Assembly (NCBI RefSeq): GCF_026241895.1
Contig: NZ_JAPJIV010000019.1
Span: forward strand, 62,001-126,000
From: Pseudomonas sp. RIT-562
GTDB taxonomy: Bacteria > Pseudomonadota > Gammaproteobacteria > Pseudomonadales > Pseudomonadaceae
Length of the DNA stretch: 64,000 nt
Direction of reading: 5' to 3'
Shown here: piece after piece, positions 1 to 8,752 of the stretch
Layout: each line of letters starts with the position of its first letter
Position numbering within the stretch: position 1 is the stretch's first letter
The notes under the pieces: model-generated
Seen by the model: only the letters and a program-made list of their open reading frames with translations
Told to the model about the DNA's origin: nothing
Database searches by the model: none
Made by a program: the position numbers and the translations under genes

Positions 1-94
1 CTATTCAGCGGGCGCAACAGTCGTGGTCCTGGGTGTACTGGGATGGATCGCCAACAGCCGTTTTGATCAAGTGGTGAACTTGCTGGCTCGCTGA
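1..94 (+). CDS. C-terminal end of an unidentified membrane protein
   Basis: An open frame enters from the left edge and stops at TGA 92-94, leaving 30 residues. These residues hold a hydrophobic stretch (AGATVVVLGVLGWIA) that looks like a last transmembrane helix, followed by a short tail ending NLLAR. The gene converges on moeA and is separated from it by a strong hairpin. The fragment is too short to name a family. Confidence 0.5.
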   Translation, partial: YSAGATVVVLGVLGWIANSRFDQVVNLLAR

Positions 95-113
95 ACCGGC
101 GCCCTACACGCCA

Positions 114-160
114 CCTGTCATGCAGACTCGCCGTTGTATCGAGCGAGTCTGCATGACAGG
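114..160. terminator. Bidirectional terminator-like hairpin
   Basis: A perfect 17-bp inverted repeat (114-130 with 144-160) with a 13-nt loop sits between two convergent genes. There is no clear T-run on either side, so it is a strong hairpin rather than a textbook intrinsic terminator. Confidence 0.6.
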
Positions 161-173
161 CATGAGCGAGGCG

Positions 174-1400
174 TCAGCCCAGCACTTCGCTCAGAGGAAT
201 GAAACCGACAGACTCACCTTCGACCAACGTACGATCTTCGCGCACTTCCACGAGTCCCTCGGCCCACGCGGCACTGCGCAGCACACCCGAGCTCTGGTTC
301 TTGTAGATAATCGCCCGCCCGTTCTCCAGGCGCCCACGCAGGTATTCGCGGCGATTGCCTGCCATTGGCCAATCGAAACCCGCTGGTACCTGGAACTTCA
401 GGGGCTCAATGTCCCGCACGCCTTGACGGCGCAACAGGTAAGGCCGGGTCAGCAAGGCAAAGGTCACCAGGGTCGAGGCCGGATTACCTGGCAGGCCGAT
501 TACCGGCACCCCACGAAAATGCCCGAAGGTCAGCGGTTTGCCTGGCTTGATCGCAAGCTTCCACAGGGTCAACTCGCCCTCCTCGCGCAAGGCGATGCCG
601 AGAAAATCAGCCTCACCTACCGAGACACCACCGGTGGAAAGGATCAGGTCAACATCGTTGAGCTGGCCGAGGCGAGCGCGGGTGGTGGGCAGATCGTCGG
701 GGAGAATACCGGCGTCGATCACCTCGCAACCCAGGCGCTGCAACCAGCTGCAGAGCAACACCCGGTTGCTGTTGTAGATTTGCCCTGGGCCGAGGGGCTG
801 ACCGGGCTCGATCAGCTCGTCACCCGTGGACAGCACCGCAACGCGAACCTTGCGAATGACTTCCAGCTCGGCACAGCCCAGCGAAGCCGCCAGCCCCTGT
901 TCAATTGGACCCAATCGAGTGCCGGCGGCCAGCACCTGCTCACCTGCTGTGGTTTCCTGGCCCTGGGGACGAATGTTCTGGCCGATACTCATGGCCTGGA
1001 TGAAACCTACCCGCCCGTCCGACTGGACCTCGGCGTTCTCCTGCATCTCGACGCAATCGGCGCCAGCAGGCACCGGGGCGCCGGTAAAGATTCGCGCACA
1101 AGTACCTGGCTGCAGAGGTGGCGGCGCGTTACCGGCAAAAATCTTCTGGCTGACCACCAGCGGTTCGCCGGTCCAGTCGGACAAGCGCAGGGCATAGCCG
1201 TCCATGGCGCTGTTCGGCCAAGGCGGTAAATCCAGGGTCGATAGCAAATCCTCGGCCAATACCCGCCCCTGTAGCTGGGCCAACGGCAAGCGCTCGCGCT
1301 GCAGGATCGGCGTGGCATCCGCGACTTCCAGCAGGCGTGCCAGCGCCTCTTCGACCGGCATCAGCGTGCCCTTCTTACCTGGCTTACCCGCGGGATTCAC
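174..1400 (-). CDS. moeA: Molybdopterin molybdenumtransferase MoeA
   Basis: This cytoplasmic enzyme inserts molybdate into adenylylated molybdopterin in the last step of molybdenum cofactor synthesis. The 408-residue protein shows family motifs: NSAMDGYAL (63-71), the nucleotide-binding STGGVSVGEAD (255-265), KPGKP (285-289) and LPGNPAS (303-309). Length is normal. The first possible start is GTG 1400, which overlaps the end of moaB by 17 nt. An ATG at 1361 (MPVEEALARL) follows an AAGAAGG site and is a good alternative. It lies downstream of moaB in one transcript, so the two are probably co-translated. In PAO1 the same order moeA-moaB-mobA-lipoprotein exists (PA3028-PA3031, from memory), so this would be the moeA2-type copy. 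Confidence 0.93.
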   Translation of the reverse strand: MNPAGKPGKKGTLMPVEEALARLLEVADATPILQRERLPLAQLQGRVLAEDLLSTLDLPPWPNSAMDGYALRLSDWTGEPLVVSQKIFAGNAPPPLQPGTCARIFTGAPVPAGADCVEMQENAEVQSDGRVGFIQAMSIGQNIRPQGQETTAGEQVLAAGTRLGPIEQGLAASLGCAELEVIRKVRVAVLSTGDELIEPGQPLGPGQIYNSNRVLLCSWLQRLGCEVIDAGILPDDLPTTRARLGQLNDVDLILSTGGVSVGEADFLGIALREEGELTLWKLAIKPGKPLTFGHFRGVPVIGLPGNPASTLVTFALLTRPYLLRRQGVRDIEPLKFQVPAGFDWPMAGNRREYLRGRLENGRAIIYKNQSSGVLRSAAWAEGLVEVREDRTLVEGESVGFIPLSEVLG

Positions 1401-1923
1401 AAGGCGCCGCCTGTTTCAGGTGAGCTACGAAGTTGCAAGGGCGGTGGCGCGAGTCCAACTGCTCGGCAAGGATGCCATCCCATCCGGTGCGCACCGCATT
1501 GGTCGAACCAGGCAGGCAGCAGACCAGTGTGCCATTGGCCAGGCCGGCCAGCGCCCGGGACTGCACGGTGGACGTGCCGATGTCGGCTACTGAAATCTGC
1601 CGGAACAGCTCGCCAAATCCGTCGACCTGCTTGTCCAGCAGGCAGCTCACCGCTTCTGGCGTGCTGTCGCGACCAGTGAAACCTGTGCCGCCCGTGATCA
1701 GTACGACCTGCACGACGTCTTCGGCAATCCAGTGGGCGACTTGCGCTCGAATTTTGTACAGATCATCTTTGAGCAAGACCCGCTCCGCCAGGTTATGCCC
1801 GGCAGCGCTCAGGCGGTCGACGAAGACCTGGCCAGAAGTGTCGGTTTCCAGGGTACGGGTGTCGCTGACCGTGAGTACCGCAATATTAAGCGGTGCGAAA
1901 GGTACTTCAGCCTTGGCTTTCAT
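1384..1923 (-). CDS. moaB: Molybdenum cofactor biosynthesis protein MoaB
   Basis: This is a MoaB/MogA-fold protein of 179 residues that binds molybdopterin and probably adenylylates it before MoeA inserts the metal. The signature ITGGTGFTGRDSTPEAV (76-92) and LPGST (137-141) are both present. It is the first gene of a moaB-moeA operon read leftward and is divergent from mobA, so the whole cofactor cluster can be controlled from the 80-bp region 1924-2004. The C-terminal residues overlap the moeA start region. Confidence 0.92.
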   Translation of the reverse strand: MKAKAEVPFAPLNIAVLTVSDTRTLETDTSGQVFVDRLSAAGHNLAERVLLKDDLYKIRAQVAHWIAEDVVQVVLITGGTGFTGRDSTPEAVSCLLDKQVDGFGELFRQISVADIGTSTVQSRALAGLANGTLVCCLPGSTNAVRTGWDGILAEQLDSRHRPCNFVAHLKQAAPCESRG

Positions 1924-2004
1924 CGGCTCGTCCAGTTGTAGGAAAAACAGGCCGGTGTTATATCACAGCCCCCACTTTTTTCGCCGCCCCCATGGAGGCC
2001 CGCC

Positions 2005-2607
2005 ATGACTCTCGCAACCCCGTTGCCGCCCTGCTCGATTCTGCTCCTGGCCGGCGGACGCGGCCAACGCATGGGCGGGCAGGACAAAGGGTTGCTGGAC
2101 TGGCATGGCGAGCCGCTGATTGCGCATCTGCAGCGCAAGACCCGGCAGTTGAGCGACGACCTGATCATTTCCTGCAACCGCAACCTGGACAAATACACCC
2201 CTTACGCCGACCGCCTGGTGCATGACGATGAAGGGGATTTCCCCGGTCCCCTGGCAGGGATTCGCGCAGGCCTGCACGCCGCGCGGCACCCTTTCATGAT
2301 GGTCTTGCCCTGTGATGTGCCGCGCATTGATGCCGCGCTGCTGCAGGCCATGCGCGAAACGGCCAGCTTGCATCCGGACAAGCCCTTGATGCTGCGCCAT
2401 GGCGAGCATTGGGAACCGCTGCTGTGCATCATTCCCGTGGCCCTGCGCGAGGCATTTGATGAGGCCTGGAGCGAGGGGGAACGCAGTCCGGGTCGTATAA
2501 TGCGCAAACTGGGTTCGATCGCCCTGCAATGCCCGGAAAATGACCCGCGACTAGCCAACCTGAATACTCCGGAGCTATTACGCACCCCGGGCACTGTGTC
2601 AGACTGA
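2005..2607 (+). CDS. mobA: Molybdenum cofactor guanylyltransferase MobA
   Basis: It transfers GMP from GTP to Mo-molybdopterin to make the bis-MGD form used by oxidoreductases such as nitrate reductase. The 200-residue protein starts with the nucleotidyltransferase motif LAGGRGQRMGGQDKGLL (15-31) and has the conserved PCDVPRID segment that supplies the metal-binding Asp. Length matches the family. It is divergent from moaB-moeA, which encode the preceding steps, and is followed by a small lipoprotein gene 77 bp downstream. Confidence 0.93.
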   Translation: MTLATPLPPCSILLLAGGRGQRMGGQDKGLLDWHGEPLIAHLQRKTRQLSDDLIISCNRNLDKYTPYADRLVHDDEGDFPGPLAGIRAGLHAARHPFMMVLPCDVPRIDAALLQAMRETASLHPDKPLMLRHGEHWEPLLCIIPVALREAFDEAWSEGERSPGRIMRKLGSIALQCPENDPRLANLNTPELLRTPGTVSD

Positions 2608-2684
2608 CACTAGCCAAGGAACTTGCGCGCGCTGTACACGTCTACAAGCTCAGTAACCAAAGAATTCATCTCGGAGACACACTC

Positions 2685-2906
2685 ATGACTCAACGGACCC
2701 TCGCCACTTTCATGCTCGCACTGGGCCTTGCGACCCTTGCCGGTTGCTCTTCGCCTACCGTGATCACCTTGAATGATGGTCGCGAAATCCAGGCTGTCGA
2801 CTCGCCAAAGTATGATGAAGATTCCGGTTTCTACGAGTTCCAACAACTCGACGGTAAAGAAACCCGCATCAACAAGGATCAGGTTCGTACCGTTAAAGAG
2901 CTGTAA
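2685..2906 (+). CDS. YgdI/YgdR-type small lipoprotein
   Basis: A 73-residue precursor with a clear lipobox LAGC (Cys21) after a short hydrophobic signal peptide. The mature ~53 residues (TVITLNDGREIQAVDSPKYD and onward) resemble the SH3-like YgdI/YgdR domain of enterobacteria. Function is unknown in the family; it should be anchored in the envelope. A GGAGACAC ribosome site precedes ATG 2685. A strong intrinsic terminator follows, so it is either monocistronic or the tail of the mobA transcript. Confidence 0.85.
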   Translation: MTQRTLATFMLALGLATLAGCSSPTVITLNDGREIQAVDSPKYDEDSGFYEFQQLDGKETRINKDQVRTVKEL

Positions 2907-2931
2907 TTTTTTCGGCACCGCCCTGATACAG

Positions 2932-2957
2932 AAAAGCCCGCTTCGGCGGGCTTTTTC
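2932..2957. terminator. Intrinsic terminator after the lipoprotein gene
   Basis: AAAAGCCCGC-TTC-GGCGGGCTTTTT forms a short GC stem flanked by A and T runs, so it can act in both directions between convergent genes. Confidence 0.88.
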
Positions 2958-2975
2958 GCGACTGGAGAACGGTAA

Positions 2976-3866
2976 TTACCAATCCAGAACCAGCGAGCTT
3001 TCGAATTCACGCACCTGGCCGGTCAGCGGATCGATGAAACGCAAGCCTTGGGCCAGCAACTTCAGGGGATTGGCATAGTCATCGACAACATCCGGCAGCA
3101 CCAGGGGATAGAACGGATCATTGCAGATACCCGCGCCCAGTGCTGACATGTGCACCCGCAGCTGGTGTTTCTTGCCCGTGACTGGATACAGCGCATAACG
3201 CCACAGATCGCCGTGTTTTTCCTTCACCTCTACCGCTGTCTCGGTATTACTCACGCCCGGACCTTCCTGCATGCGAAAAAACGGCTCGCCCTCAACCAGC
3301 CGGCTTTTGTGCAGCCGAGGAAAAGACAACCCGGGCAATGCAGGGGCAATGGCTTCGTAGCGTTTTTCGATCTGCCGGGTCGGGAACAGCGACTGATAAG
3401 CCGAGCGGCTGTCAGGGTTGGCCGAAAACAAGACCAGCCCGGCGGTGTGGCGGTCGATGCGATGCAGCGGCACCAGGTGCGGGTTGTCCAGGCGGCGGAT
3501 CAACCTGCGCAGCAAGGTTTGCTCGACGTATTCGCCCGCAGGCGTGACTGGCAGGAAGTGCGGCTTGTCCGCCACCACCAGATGCTCATCTGCGTAGAGG
3601 ATTGATTCGATCACCGGGATCGGCTTTTCATCCGGGACTTCCCGGAAATAATGAATGCGCAGACCTTCCTTGTAGGGCAGGTCGAGGGGGATGGGTTGGC
3701 CCGAGCCGTCCAGTACACGCCCTCGGGCAATGCGGTCGAGCCACTGCTCGCGACCGATGGCGCTGAAATGTTCGCACAGGCAGTCCAGCACGGTCGGCCA
3801 CGCCCCTGGTGGCAAGTACAGCGTGCTGGCCTGTGAATGCGCAGCTGAAAAAGATGAAGTGGACAT
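2976..3866 (-). CDS. RluA-family pseudouridine synthase
   Basis: The enzyme isomerises uridine to pseudouridine in rRNA or tRNA. In 296 residues it carries the catalytic motif HRIDRHTAG (135-143; Asp138 is the predicted catalytic residue) and a KPHFLPVTP segment typical of RluA/TruC-like enzymes. No clear S4 domain is visible at the N terminus, though residues 25-75 could be a divergent one. It shares its downstream terminator with the lipoprotein gene. The exact target nucleotide cannot be told from sequence alone. Confidence 0.88.
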   Translation of the reverse strand: MSTSSFSAAHSQASTLYLPPGAWPTVLDCLCEHFSAIGREQWLDRIARGRVLDGSGQPIPLDLPYKEGLRIHYFREVPDEKPIPVIESILYADEHLVVADKPHFLPVTPAGEYVEQTLLRRLIRRLDNPHLVPLHRIDRHTAGLVLFSANPDSRSAYQSLFPTRQIEKRYEAIAPALPGLSFPRLHKSRLVEGEPFFRMQEGPGVSNTETAVEVKEKHGDLWRYALYPVTGKKHQLRVHMSALGAGICNDPFYPLVLPDVVDDYANPLKLLAQGLRFIDPLTGQVREFESSLVLDW

Positions 3867-3937
3867 ACGAAAGCTCTAACCCCCTAATGCAGGTCGGCAT
3901 TATCCAGCAGTGGTCAGAACGAACCTAGAAGAGATTC

Positions 3938-4258
3938 CTACGCCGCCGGAATCCGGTCGCGGGCGGCAGCTTCGGTGAATTCCTTGAGCCAGCGCAGCAC
4001 GTCCACCGCCTCCCAGCGGCCAGGGTCATACAACGCGTACAACAACCCCTGGTAGCCGACCACATCCAGTTGCCGGTGATACCCCGCACGCTGGAACAAG
4101 GCTTCGATTTCGGCGAAACAGGTATTGAAATGCAGTTTATTGAACGGCGTTTTCCCTTCGGTAACCAGCCCGTCCAGGCGTAATTCGAGCACGGCTTCTC
4201 GCACCACGTCCGCCGACATGCGGTTCACGCTGTTCTTCAACTGTTCGACATTGACCAT
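3938..4258 (-). CDS. Conserved hypothetical protein, probably SOS-induced
   Basis: A 106-residue soluble acidic protein with no signal peptide, no membrane segment and no motif I recognise. The N-terminal half reads like a helical region (QLKNSVNRMSADVVREAVLE) and the rest is rich in aromatic residues. An AGAGGATGAG site precedes ATG 4258. Its promoter region holds a palindrome (4310-4325) that fits the LexA consensus exactly in its CTG-N10-CAG frame, which suggests DNA-damage induction. I recall similar proteins annotated only as hypothetical or as regulators in Pseudomonas. The LexA box is the main clue to its role. Confidence 0.75.
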   Translation of the reverse strand: MVNVEQLKNSVNRMSADVVREAVLELRLDGLVTEGKTPFNKLHFNTCFAEIEALFQRAGYHRQLDVVGYQGLLYALYDPGRWEAVDVLRWLKEFTEAAARDRIPAA

Positions 4259-4309
4259 GACTCATCCTCTGACTCGCAGGATCGCCCGCAAGACAGGCCA
4301 TCCGAATAA

Positions 4310-4325
4310 CTGTATAGGCATACAG
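4310..4325 (-). promoter_or_regulatory. LexA (SOS) box
   Basis: CTGTATAGGCATACAG is a CTG-N10-CAG palindrome with the flanks AA and TA expected of SOS boxes. It lies 51 bp upstream of the small gene 3938-4258, where a LexA repressor would cover the promoter. The opposite gene (antiporter, 4820) is nearly 500 bp away. Confidence 0.75.
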
Positions 4326-4387
4326 TAACTGAATCAGTGAGTTTTCGCCAACGGATCAATCAGGCATAACGACAAATGGAAGTCAGC

Positions 4388-4624
4388 CTAGAGCAAAAAA
4401 GCGACTACCTGCTCGGCGTCAAATGGCCAGTCCAGCTCCGCCCCCGTATCCACACGGCGCAGCACCGGGATCCGCAAGCCGTAGTCCTCGACCCAGTCTT
4501 CGTGTTCGGCGATGTCGATCAACTCGACCAGCAAACCGTGCTCGACCAGAGGCATCAGCTCTTCTTCGGCAAGTTCACACAGATGGCAACCAAGGGTGCC
4601 GAACAGCTGGCATTCAGGAGGCAT
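4388..4624 (-). CDS. Glutaredoxin-family thiol-disulfide protein
   Basis: A 78-residue protein beginning MPPECQLFGTLGCHLCELAE. The CHLC motif is a CxxC redox site placed right after the first beta strand, as in glutaredoxin/DUF836 proteins. The cis-proline segment (LRIPVLRR) follows at the usual spacing. No membrane or export signal is seen, so it is cytoplasmic. An upstream in-frame TTG (4642) would add six residues; the ATG is preferred. No obvious partner gene is adjacent. Confidence 0.8.
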   Translation of the reverse strand: MPPECQLFGTLGCHLCELAEEELMPLVEHGLLVELIDIAEHEDWVEDYGLRIPVLRRVDTGAELDWPFDAEQVVAFLL

Positions 4625-4819
4625 GACCGAGGGTCCAGGCAAAGTAGGCGTTCATTCTAGGCCCACGATCCAACCCAGTCGAGGCGAAGGCTGCAGCTTC
4701 TGATTAGAGGGAACCGGCAATCCCCTGACTCAAATCATTCGCGGCAAATGCCATATGAGTGATGCTCGGTATTTTTTTGCCTCTACGCTTCAGTAGGCAA
4801 CTTCAACGTCGGAGAATTC

Positions 4820-6532
4820 GTGTTCACCAACCTGCTGATCATTCTTGCCTCCTCCCTGGTGGTGATTGCACTGTTCCAGCGACTGCGCCTGCCGCCGGTC
4901 CTGGGCTACTTGTGCGTGGGCCTGATGATCGGACCCACTGCGTTTAATTGGGTCAATGAAAGCGAAGAACTGCCGGACCTCGCCGAGTTGGGCGTGGTGT
5001 TCCTGTTGTTCTCCCTGGGGCTGGAATTTTCCCTGTCGAAGATGCTGGCCCTGCGCCAGGTAGTGTTCGGCCTTGGCAGCCTGCAAGTGCTGGCGTGCAC
5101 GCTGTTGCTGGGCGGCTTGCTACTGCTGTTCGGCATGCCAGGCATACCCGCATTGCTGCTAGGTGCAGGACTGGCGCTGTCTTCCACTGCCATCGTCAGC
5201 AAGGAGCTGGGCAGCCTTGGGGAAATTTTCAGCAGCCACGGCCAGAACGCCATCGCTGTGCTGTTGTTTCAGGACGTGGTCGCGGTATTGCTGCTGACCC
5301 TGGTCCCGGTCTTTGCCGGCAACAGTGAGCAGCCCTGGTACTGGGCGCTGCCCCTGACGCTGGGCAAAACCGTGGTGTTGTTTATCGGCCTGCTGATGGC
5401 CAGTCGCTGGCTCTTGCCGCGGTTGTTCCATGAAGTGGCGGCGGCTCGATCCGCAGAGCTGTTTGTATTGCTGGCGCTGGTGATTGTCCTGCTCACCGCC
5501 TGGTTGACTCACTTGCTCGGCCTATCGCCGGCGCTGGGTGCTTTTCTCGCCGGCATGCTGCTCGGGGAAAGCCACTACCGGCATCAGATCGAGGCTGACA
5601 TCCGGCCCTTCCGCGACATTCTCCTGGGGTTGTTTTTCGTCAGCATCGGCATGCTGATCGACTTGCAGCTGTTTGCCAGCCACGGTCTGCTGATCCTGGG
5701 GCTGACCCTGGCATTGCTGTTGATCAAGGGCAGCGTCGTCGCGTTGCTGGTCAAATGGCGTGGTAGCGACGCAGAAACAGCCTGGCGCAGCGGACTGGCC
5801 CTGGCCCAGGGCGGTGAGTTCTGCTTTGCGCTGATGGCGCAAATGCAAACGAGCAAGATGCTCCCGGCAGACTTCGCCGGAATGCTCCTGGCGGCGACCT
5901 TCTGCTCAATGCTGGTCACGCCATTGCTGTTACGTGCGGCGCCGCGCATAGCGGCGCACCTGCACCGCAAACCCAACGAAGAAGCGCAGCTGGAACACAT
6001 CAGCGCGCTGAATGCGAGCCTCGACGGCCACGTGGTGATCTGCGGATACGGCCGTGTGGGCCAGTCCATCGGCCGCTTCCTGCGCCACGAACAGCAAGCC
6101 TACATTGCGCTGGACAGCGACCCGGTGCGAGTGCAGGAAGCCGCCGTCAACGAAAGTTGCGTGCACTACGGCGACTCCCGCCGCGGCGAACTGCTGGTCG
6201 CAGTAGGGCTGGACCGCGCCCGGCTGCTGGTGATTGCCGTGGACCGCGCCGACATCGCCATGCTGATTCTCCAACAGGCCCGGCAGCTCAACTCGAGCGT
6301 GCCGATCCTGGTGCGCACTCGCGACGACAGCCAACTCGCCGAACTGACTGCCGCCGGTGCCAGCGAGGTAGTGCCGGAGCTCCTCGAATCGAGCCTCATG
6401 CTCGCCTCGCATGCGTTGATCATGCTGGGCCTGCCCGCACAGCAGGTGAAGGACCGGGTGGATCAGGTCCGCAGCGATCGCTATCGCCTGCTGCACGGTT
6501 TCTATCCGGGATCGAACGACGATGAACGCTGA
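4820..6532 (+). CDS. KefC/CPA2-type monovalent cation:proton antiporter
   Basis: A 570-residue inner-membrane protein with about 12 hydrophobic helices (residues 1-385). These include the CPA2 core segments GLEFSLSKM, SSTAIVSKEL and the helix GLFFVSIGMLIDL. A cytoplasmic RCK/TrkA-N Rossmann domain follows, with VVICGYGRVGQS near residue 404. The architecture is that of glutathione-gated potassium efflux and Na+/H+ or K+/H+ antiporters; the ion is not predictable here. GTG start 4820 follows a GGAG site. The stop codon is only 1 bp from that of the convergent ammonium transporter gene. Confidence 0.9.
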   Translation: MFTNLLIILASSLVVIALFQRLRLPPVLGYLCVGLMIGPTAFNWVNESEELPDLAELGVVFLLFSLGLEFSLSKMLALRQVVFGLGSLQVLACTLLLGGLLLLFGMPGIPALLLGAGLALSSTAIVSKELGSLGEIFSSHGQNAIAVLLFQDVVAVLLLTLVPVFAGNSEQPWYWALPLTLGKTVVLFIGLLMASRWLLPRLFHEVAAARSAELFVLLALVIVLLTAWLTHLLGLSPALGAFLAGMLLGESHYRHQIEADIRPFRDILLGLFFVSIGMLIDLQLFASHGLLILGLTLALLLIKGSVVALLVKWRGSDAETAWRSGLALAQGGEFCFALMAQMQTSKMLPADFAGMLLAATFCSMLVTPLLLRAAPRIAAHLHRKPNEEAQLEHISALNASLDGHVVICGYGRVGQSIGRFLRHEQQAYIALDSDPVRVQEAAVNESCVHYGDSRRGELLVAVGLDRARLLVIAVDRADIAMLILQQARQLNSSVPILVRTRDDSQLAELTAAGASEVVPELLESSLMLASHALIMLGLPAQQVKDRVDQVRSDRYRLLHGFYPGSNDDER

Positions 6533-6533
6533 A

Positions 6534-7742
6534 TCAGTCCTGGCTCACGGCGCCAATCTTGTGGATCGCCAGGTCTGCGCCGTGATACTCGTCTTCCTGG
6601 CTCAACCGCAGGCCATGCAGCGCCTTTATTACGCCATAGATCACAAAGCCACCGAGCAGCGCCACGATCACGCCCAGCGCAGTGCCGATCAACTGGCTGA
6701 TCAGGCTGACGCCGCCCAGGCCTCCCAGCGCAACCTGGCCAAAAATCCCGCAAGCGATACCGCCCCAGACGCCGCACAGACCGTGCAACGGCCACACGCC
6801 CAGGACATCGTCGATGCGCCATTTGACTTGCGCAGCGGTAAAGCACCAGACAAACAGTGCCCCGGCGATCGCCCCCGTGAGCAGCGCTCCCACCGGGTGC
6901 ATCAAATCGGAACCGGCGCAAATCGCCACCAGGCCGGCCAACGGACCGTTATGCAGGAAGCCCGGGTCGTTGCGCCCGACAAGCAGCGCCGCCACGGTAC
7001 CGCCGACCATGGCCATCAGCGAATTGACTGCCACCAGGCCGCTGACATTATCCAGGGTCTGCGCGCTCATGACGTTGAACCCGAACCAGCCAACGATCAG
7101 GATCCACGATCCCAAGGCCAGAAACGGAATGCTCGACGGCGCGAACGCAACCAGCCGGCCTTCGCGATAACGTCCCTGCCGCGGCCCCAGCAGCAACACG
7201 GCCGCCAGCGCCAGCCAGCCACCCATGGCATGAACCACCACCGACCCGGCAAAATCGTGGAAGCTGGCGCCGAAGCGTTCCAGCAGCCAGGCCTGCAGGC
7301 CATAGTTGCCATTCCACATCATGCCTTCGAAGAACGGGTAGATAAACGCCACGATCAAGGCGGTCGCGCACAGCTGCGGGGCAAACCTTGCGCGCTCGGC
7401 GATGCCGCCGGAAATAATCGCGGGGATCGCTGCGGCGAAGGTCAGCAGGAAGAAAAACTTCACCAGTCCATAACCATGGTCCGCCGTCAGCACCGCCGCC
7501 GGCTGCATGAACGTAACCCCATAGGAAATCCAGTAGCCTATAAAGAAATAGGCAAGGGTCGAGATGGCGAAGTCACTGAGGATCTTCGACAGGGCATTGA
7601 CCTGGTTTTTCTGGCGAACCGTACCGACTTCGAGAAACGCGAAGCCTGCATGCATGGCCAGCACCATCACCGCGCCGATCAAAATGAACAACGTATTGGA
7701 GCTATGGACCAGACTGTCCACAGCGCTTTGCAGATTTTCCAT
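6534..7742 (-). CDS. Ammonium transporter (Amt family)
   Basis: A 402-residue polytopic protein with Amt/Rh hallmarks: MVLAMHAGFAFLEVG in the first helices, DFAGSVVVHAMGG mid-protein, and the HPVGALLTG and LHGLCGVWGG segments that hold the pore histidines. It moves ammonium/ammonia across the inner membrane. I chose ATG 7742 (MENLQSAVDS) because Amt homologues of this subgroup begin there; an upstream start at 7799 would add 19 residues. No glnK gene lies beside it, unlike classic glnK-amtB pairs, so it is probably a second ammonium transporter. Confidence 0.9.
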   Translation of the reverse strand: MENLQSAVDSLVHSSNTLFILIGAVMVLAMHAGFAFLEVGTVRQKNQVNALSKILSDFAISTLAYFFIGYWISYGVTFMQPAAVLTADHGYGLVKFFFLLTFAAAIPAIISGGIAERARFAPQLCATALIVAFIYPFFEGMMWNGNYGLQAWLLERFGASFHDFAGSVVVHAMGGWLALAAVLLLGPRQGRYREGRLVAFAPSSIPFLALGSWILIVGWFGFNVMSAQTLDNVSGLVAVNSLMAMVGGTVAALLVGRNDPGFLHNGPLAGLVAICAGSDLMHPVGALLTGAIAGALFVWCFTAAQVKWRIDDVLGVWPLHGLCGVWGGIACGIFGQVALGGLGGVSLISQLIGTALGVIVALLGGFVIYGVIKALHGLRLSQEDEYHGADLAIHKIGAVSQD

Positions 7743-8046
7743 GGATTGGCAGACCTGAAGGCTAAAAAAGCACCAAAGCAGTTCGCGCAGAAGATTCATG
7801 CACCAAGTTGCAACCCCTCAGGCTTAATGTTCGAAGCCCATCGAGCCGATTTGGTGCGCAAGGTCACGACCTTTGCGCGGGTTTGATTTATTTGAGTTAA
7901 GGTTTTGCTCGAATCATGCCCAGCAACAGCGCAACGGCGCGGGCTGGCGCACCATGGCAAAGCAAAAGCTGTACCAGTCATTTGTACTGAACCTTCACCC
8001 ATCGCTCATACTCGAAAGCAACAGACGCCACTTACGGAGATCACCA

Positions 8047-8361
8047 ATGGCCAGCATCAAGGCAAAGACTGCTCAAGAAATACTGATGAATGATTTTCAG
8101 ACATTGGTCAGCGACACCGAACGGTTGCTGGAACACACCAAGACCATCGCTGGTGATCAGGCTGATGAGTTGCGCGACCAGATCCATGACAGTCTGCTGC
8201 GTGCCCGGGAAACCTTGAAGCTGACCGAAGACTCCCTGCGCGAACGCGGGCTGGCTGCGGTTACTGCGACAGAGGATTATGTCCAGGCCAACCCATGGCA
8301 GTCGGTCGGTATTGCTGCAGGCGTAGGTTTCCTGATCGGCCTTCTGGCCACTCGGCGCTGA
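8047..8361 (+). CDS. DUF883 (ElaB/YqjD-like) membrane-anchored protein
   Basis: This 104-residue protein has a long amphipathic helical region (FQTLVSDTERLLEHTKTIAG and onward) and a C-terminal hydrophobic anchor (GIAAGVGFLIGLLATRR). That is the layout of ElaB/YqjD, tail-anchored proteins that bind ribosomes in stationary phase in E. coli. ATG 8047 has an ACGGAG site; a longer frame upstream lacks one. It heads a tight three-gene operon with a YqjE-like and a YqjK-like gene, the same order as yqjD-yqjE-yqjK of E. coli. Confidence 0.88.
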   Translation: MASIKAKTAQEILMNDFQTLVSDTERLLEHTKTIAGDQADELRDQIHDSLLRARETLKLTEDSLRERGLAAVTATEDYVQANPWQSVGIAAGVGFLIGLLATRR

Positions 8362-8362
8362 T

Positions 8363-8752
8363 ATGGCGATCGGCGAATCCAGCTCGTCCGCGACGGGCAC
8401 AAGCTCCTCACCGCGGCGCCTGGGTGCCGCTTTTCTCGGATTGCTGCACAGTCATGTCGAGCTCTTCGGCATTGAGTTGCAGGAACAGAAAGCCCGCACC
8501 GTAAGCCTGTTGCTGTTTGCAGGCCTCGCGCTGGTGTTTGCCCTGTTACTACTGGTGGGCCTGTCGACCCTGGTAATGATCCTGTTCTGGGATACCTACC
8601 GACTGGCAGCGATCATCGGACTCTGTGTTTTCTACACGCTGGCGGCGATCTTCTGTGCCGTGCGCCTGAAAGCAGCGATTTTCGATGAGTCCTCGCCATT
8701 CCACGGCACGCTGGAAGAACTGGCCAATGACCGGGAGCGCCTGTTGCCATGA
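8363..8752 (+). CDS. YqjE-type (DUF1469) membrane protein
   Basis: In 129 residues there are two strong hydrophobic helices (about 48-72 and 80-102) separated by a short loop (FWDTYR), with polar ends. This is the phage-holin-like YqjE family, which is chromosomal and not evidence of a phage. It starts 1 bp after the DUF883 stop and overlaps the next gene by an ATGA junction, so the three genes are translationally coupled. Confidence 0.85.
   Translation: MAIGESSSSATGTSSSPRRLGAAFLGLLHSHVELFGIELQEQKARTVSLLLFAGLALVFALLLLVGLSTLVMILFWDTYRLAAIIGLCVFYTLAAIFCAVRLKAAIFDESSPFHGTLEELANDRERLLP

Noticed and set aside
120..1229. 369-codon open frame on the plus strand
   Set aside because: It is antisense to moeA, whose motifs are unambiguous; the translation has no family features and the frame starts within the terminator hairpin.
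6522..7886. 454-codon open frame on the plus strand
   Set aside because: Antisense to the ammonium transporter; composition is Gln/Arg/His-rich and lacks any domain.
8363..8752. Phage remnant suggested by holin-like YqjE
   Set aside because: The family is chromosomal, the yqjD-yqjE-yqjK order is conserved, and no other phage gene is near.
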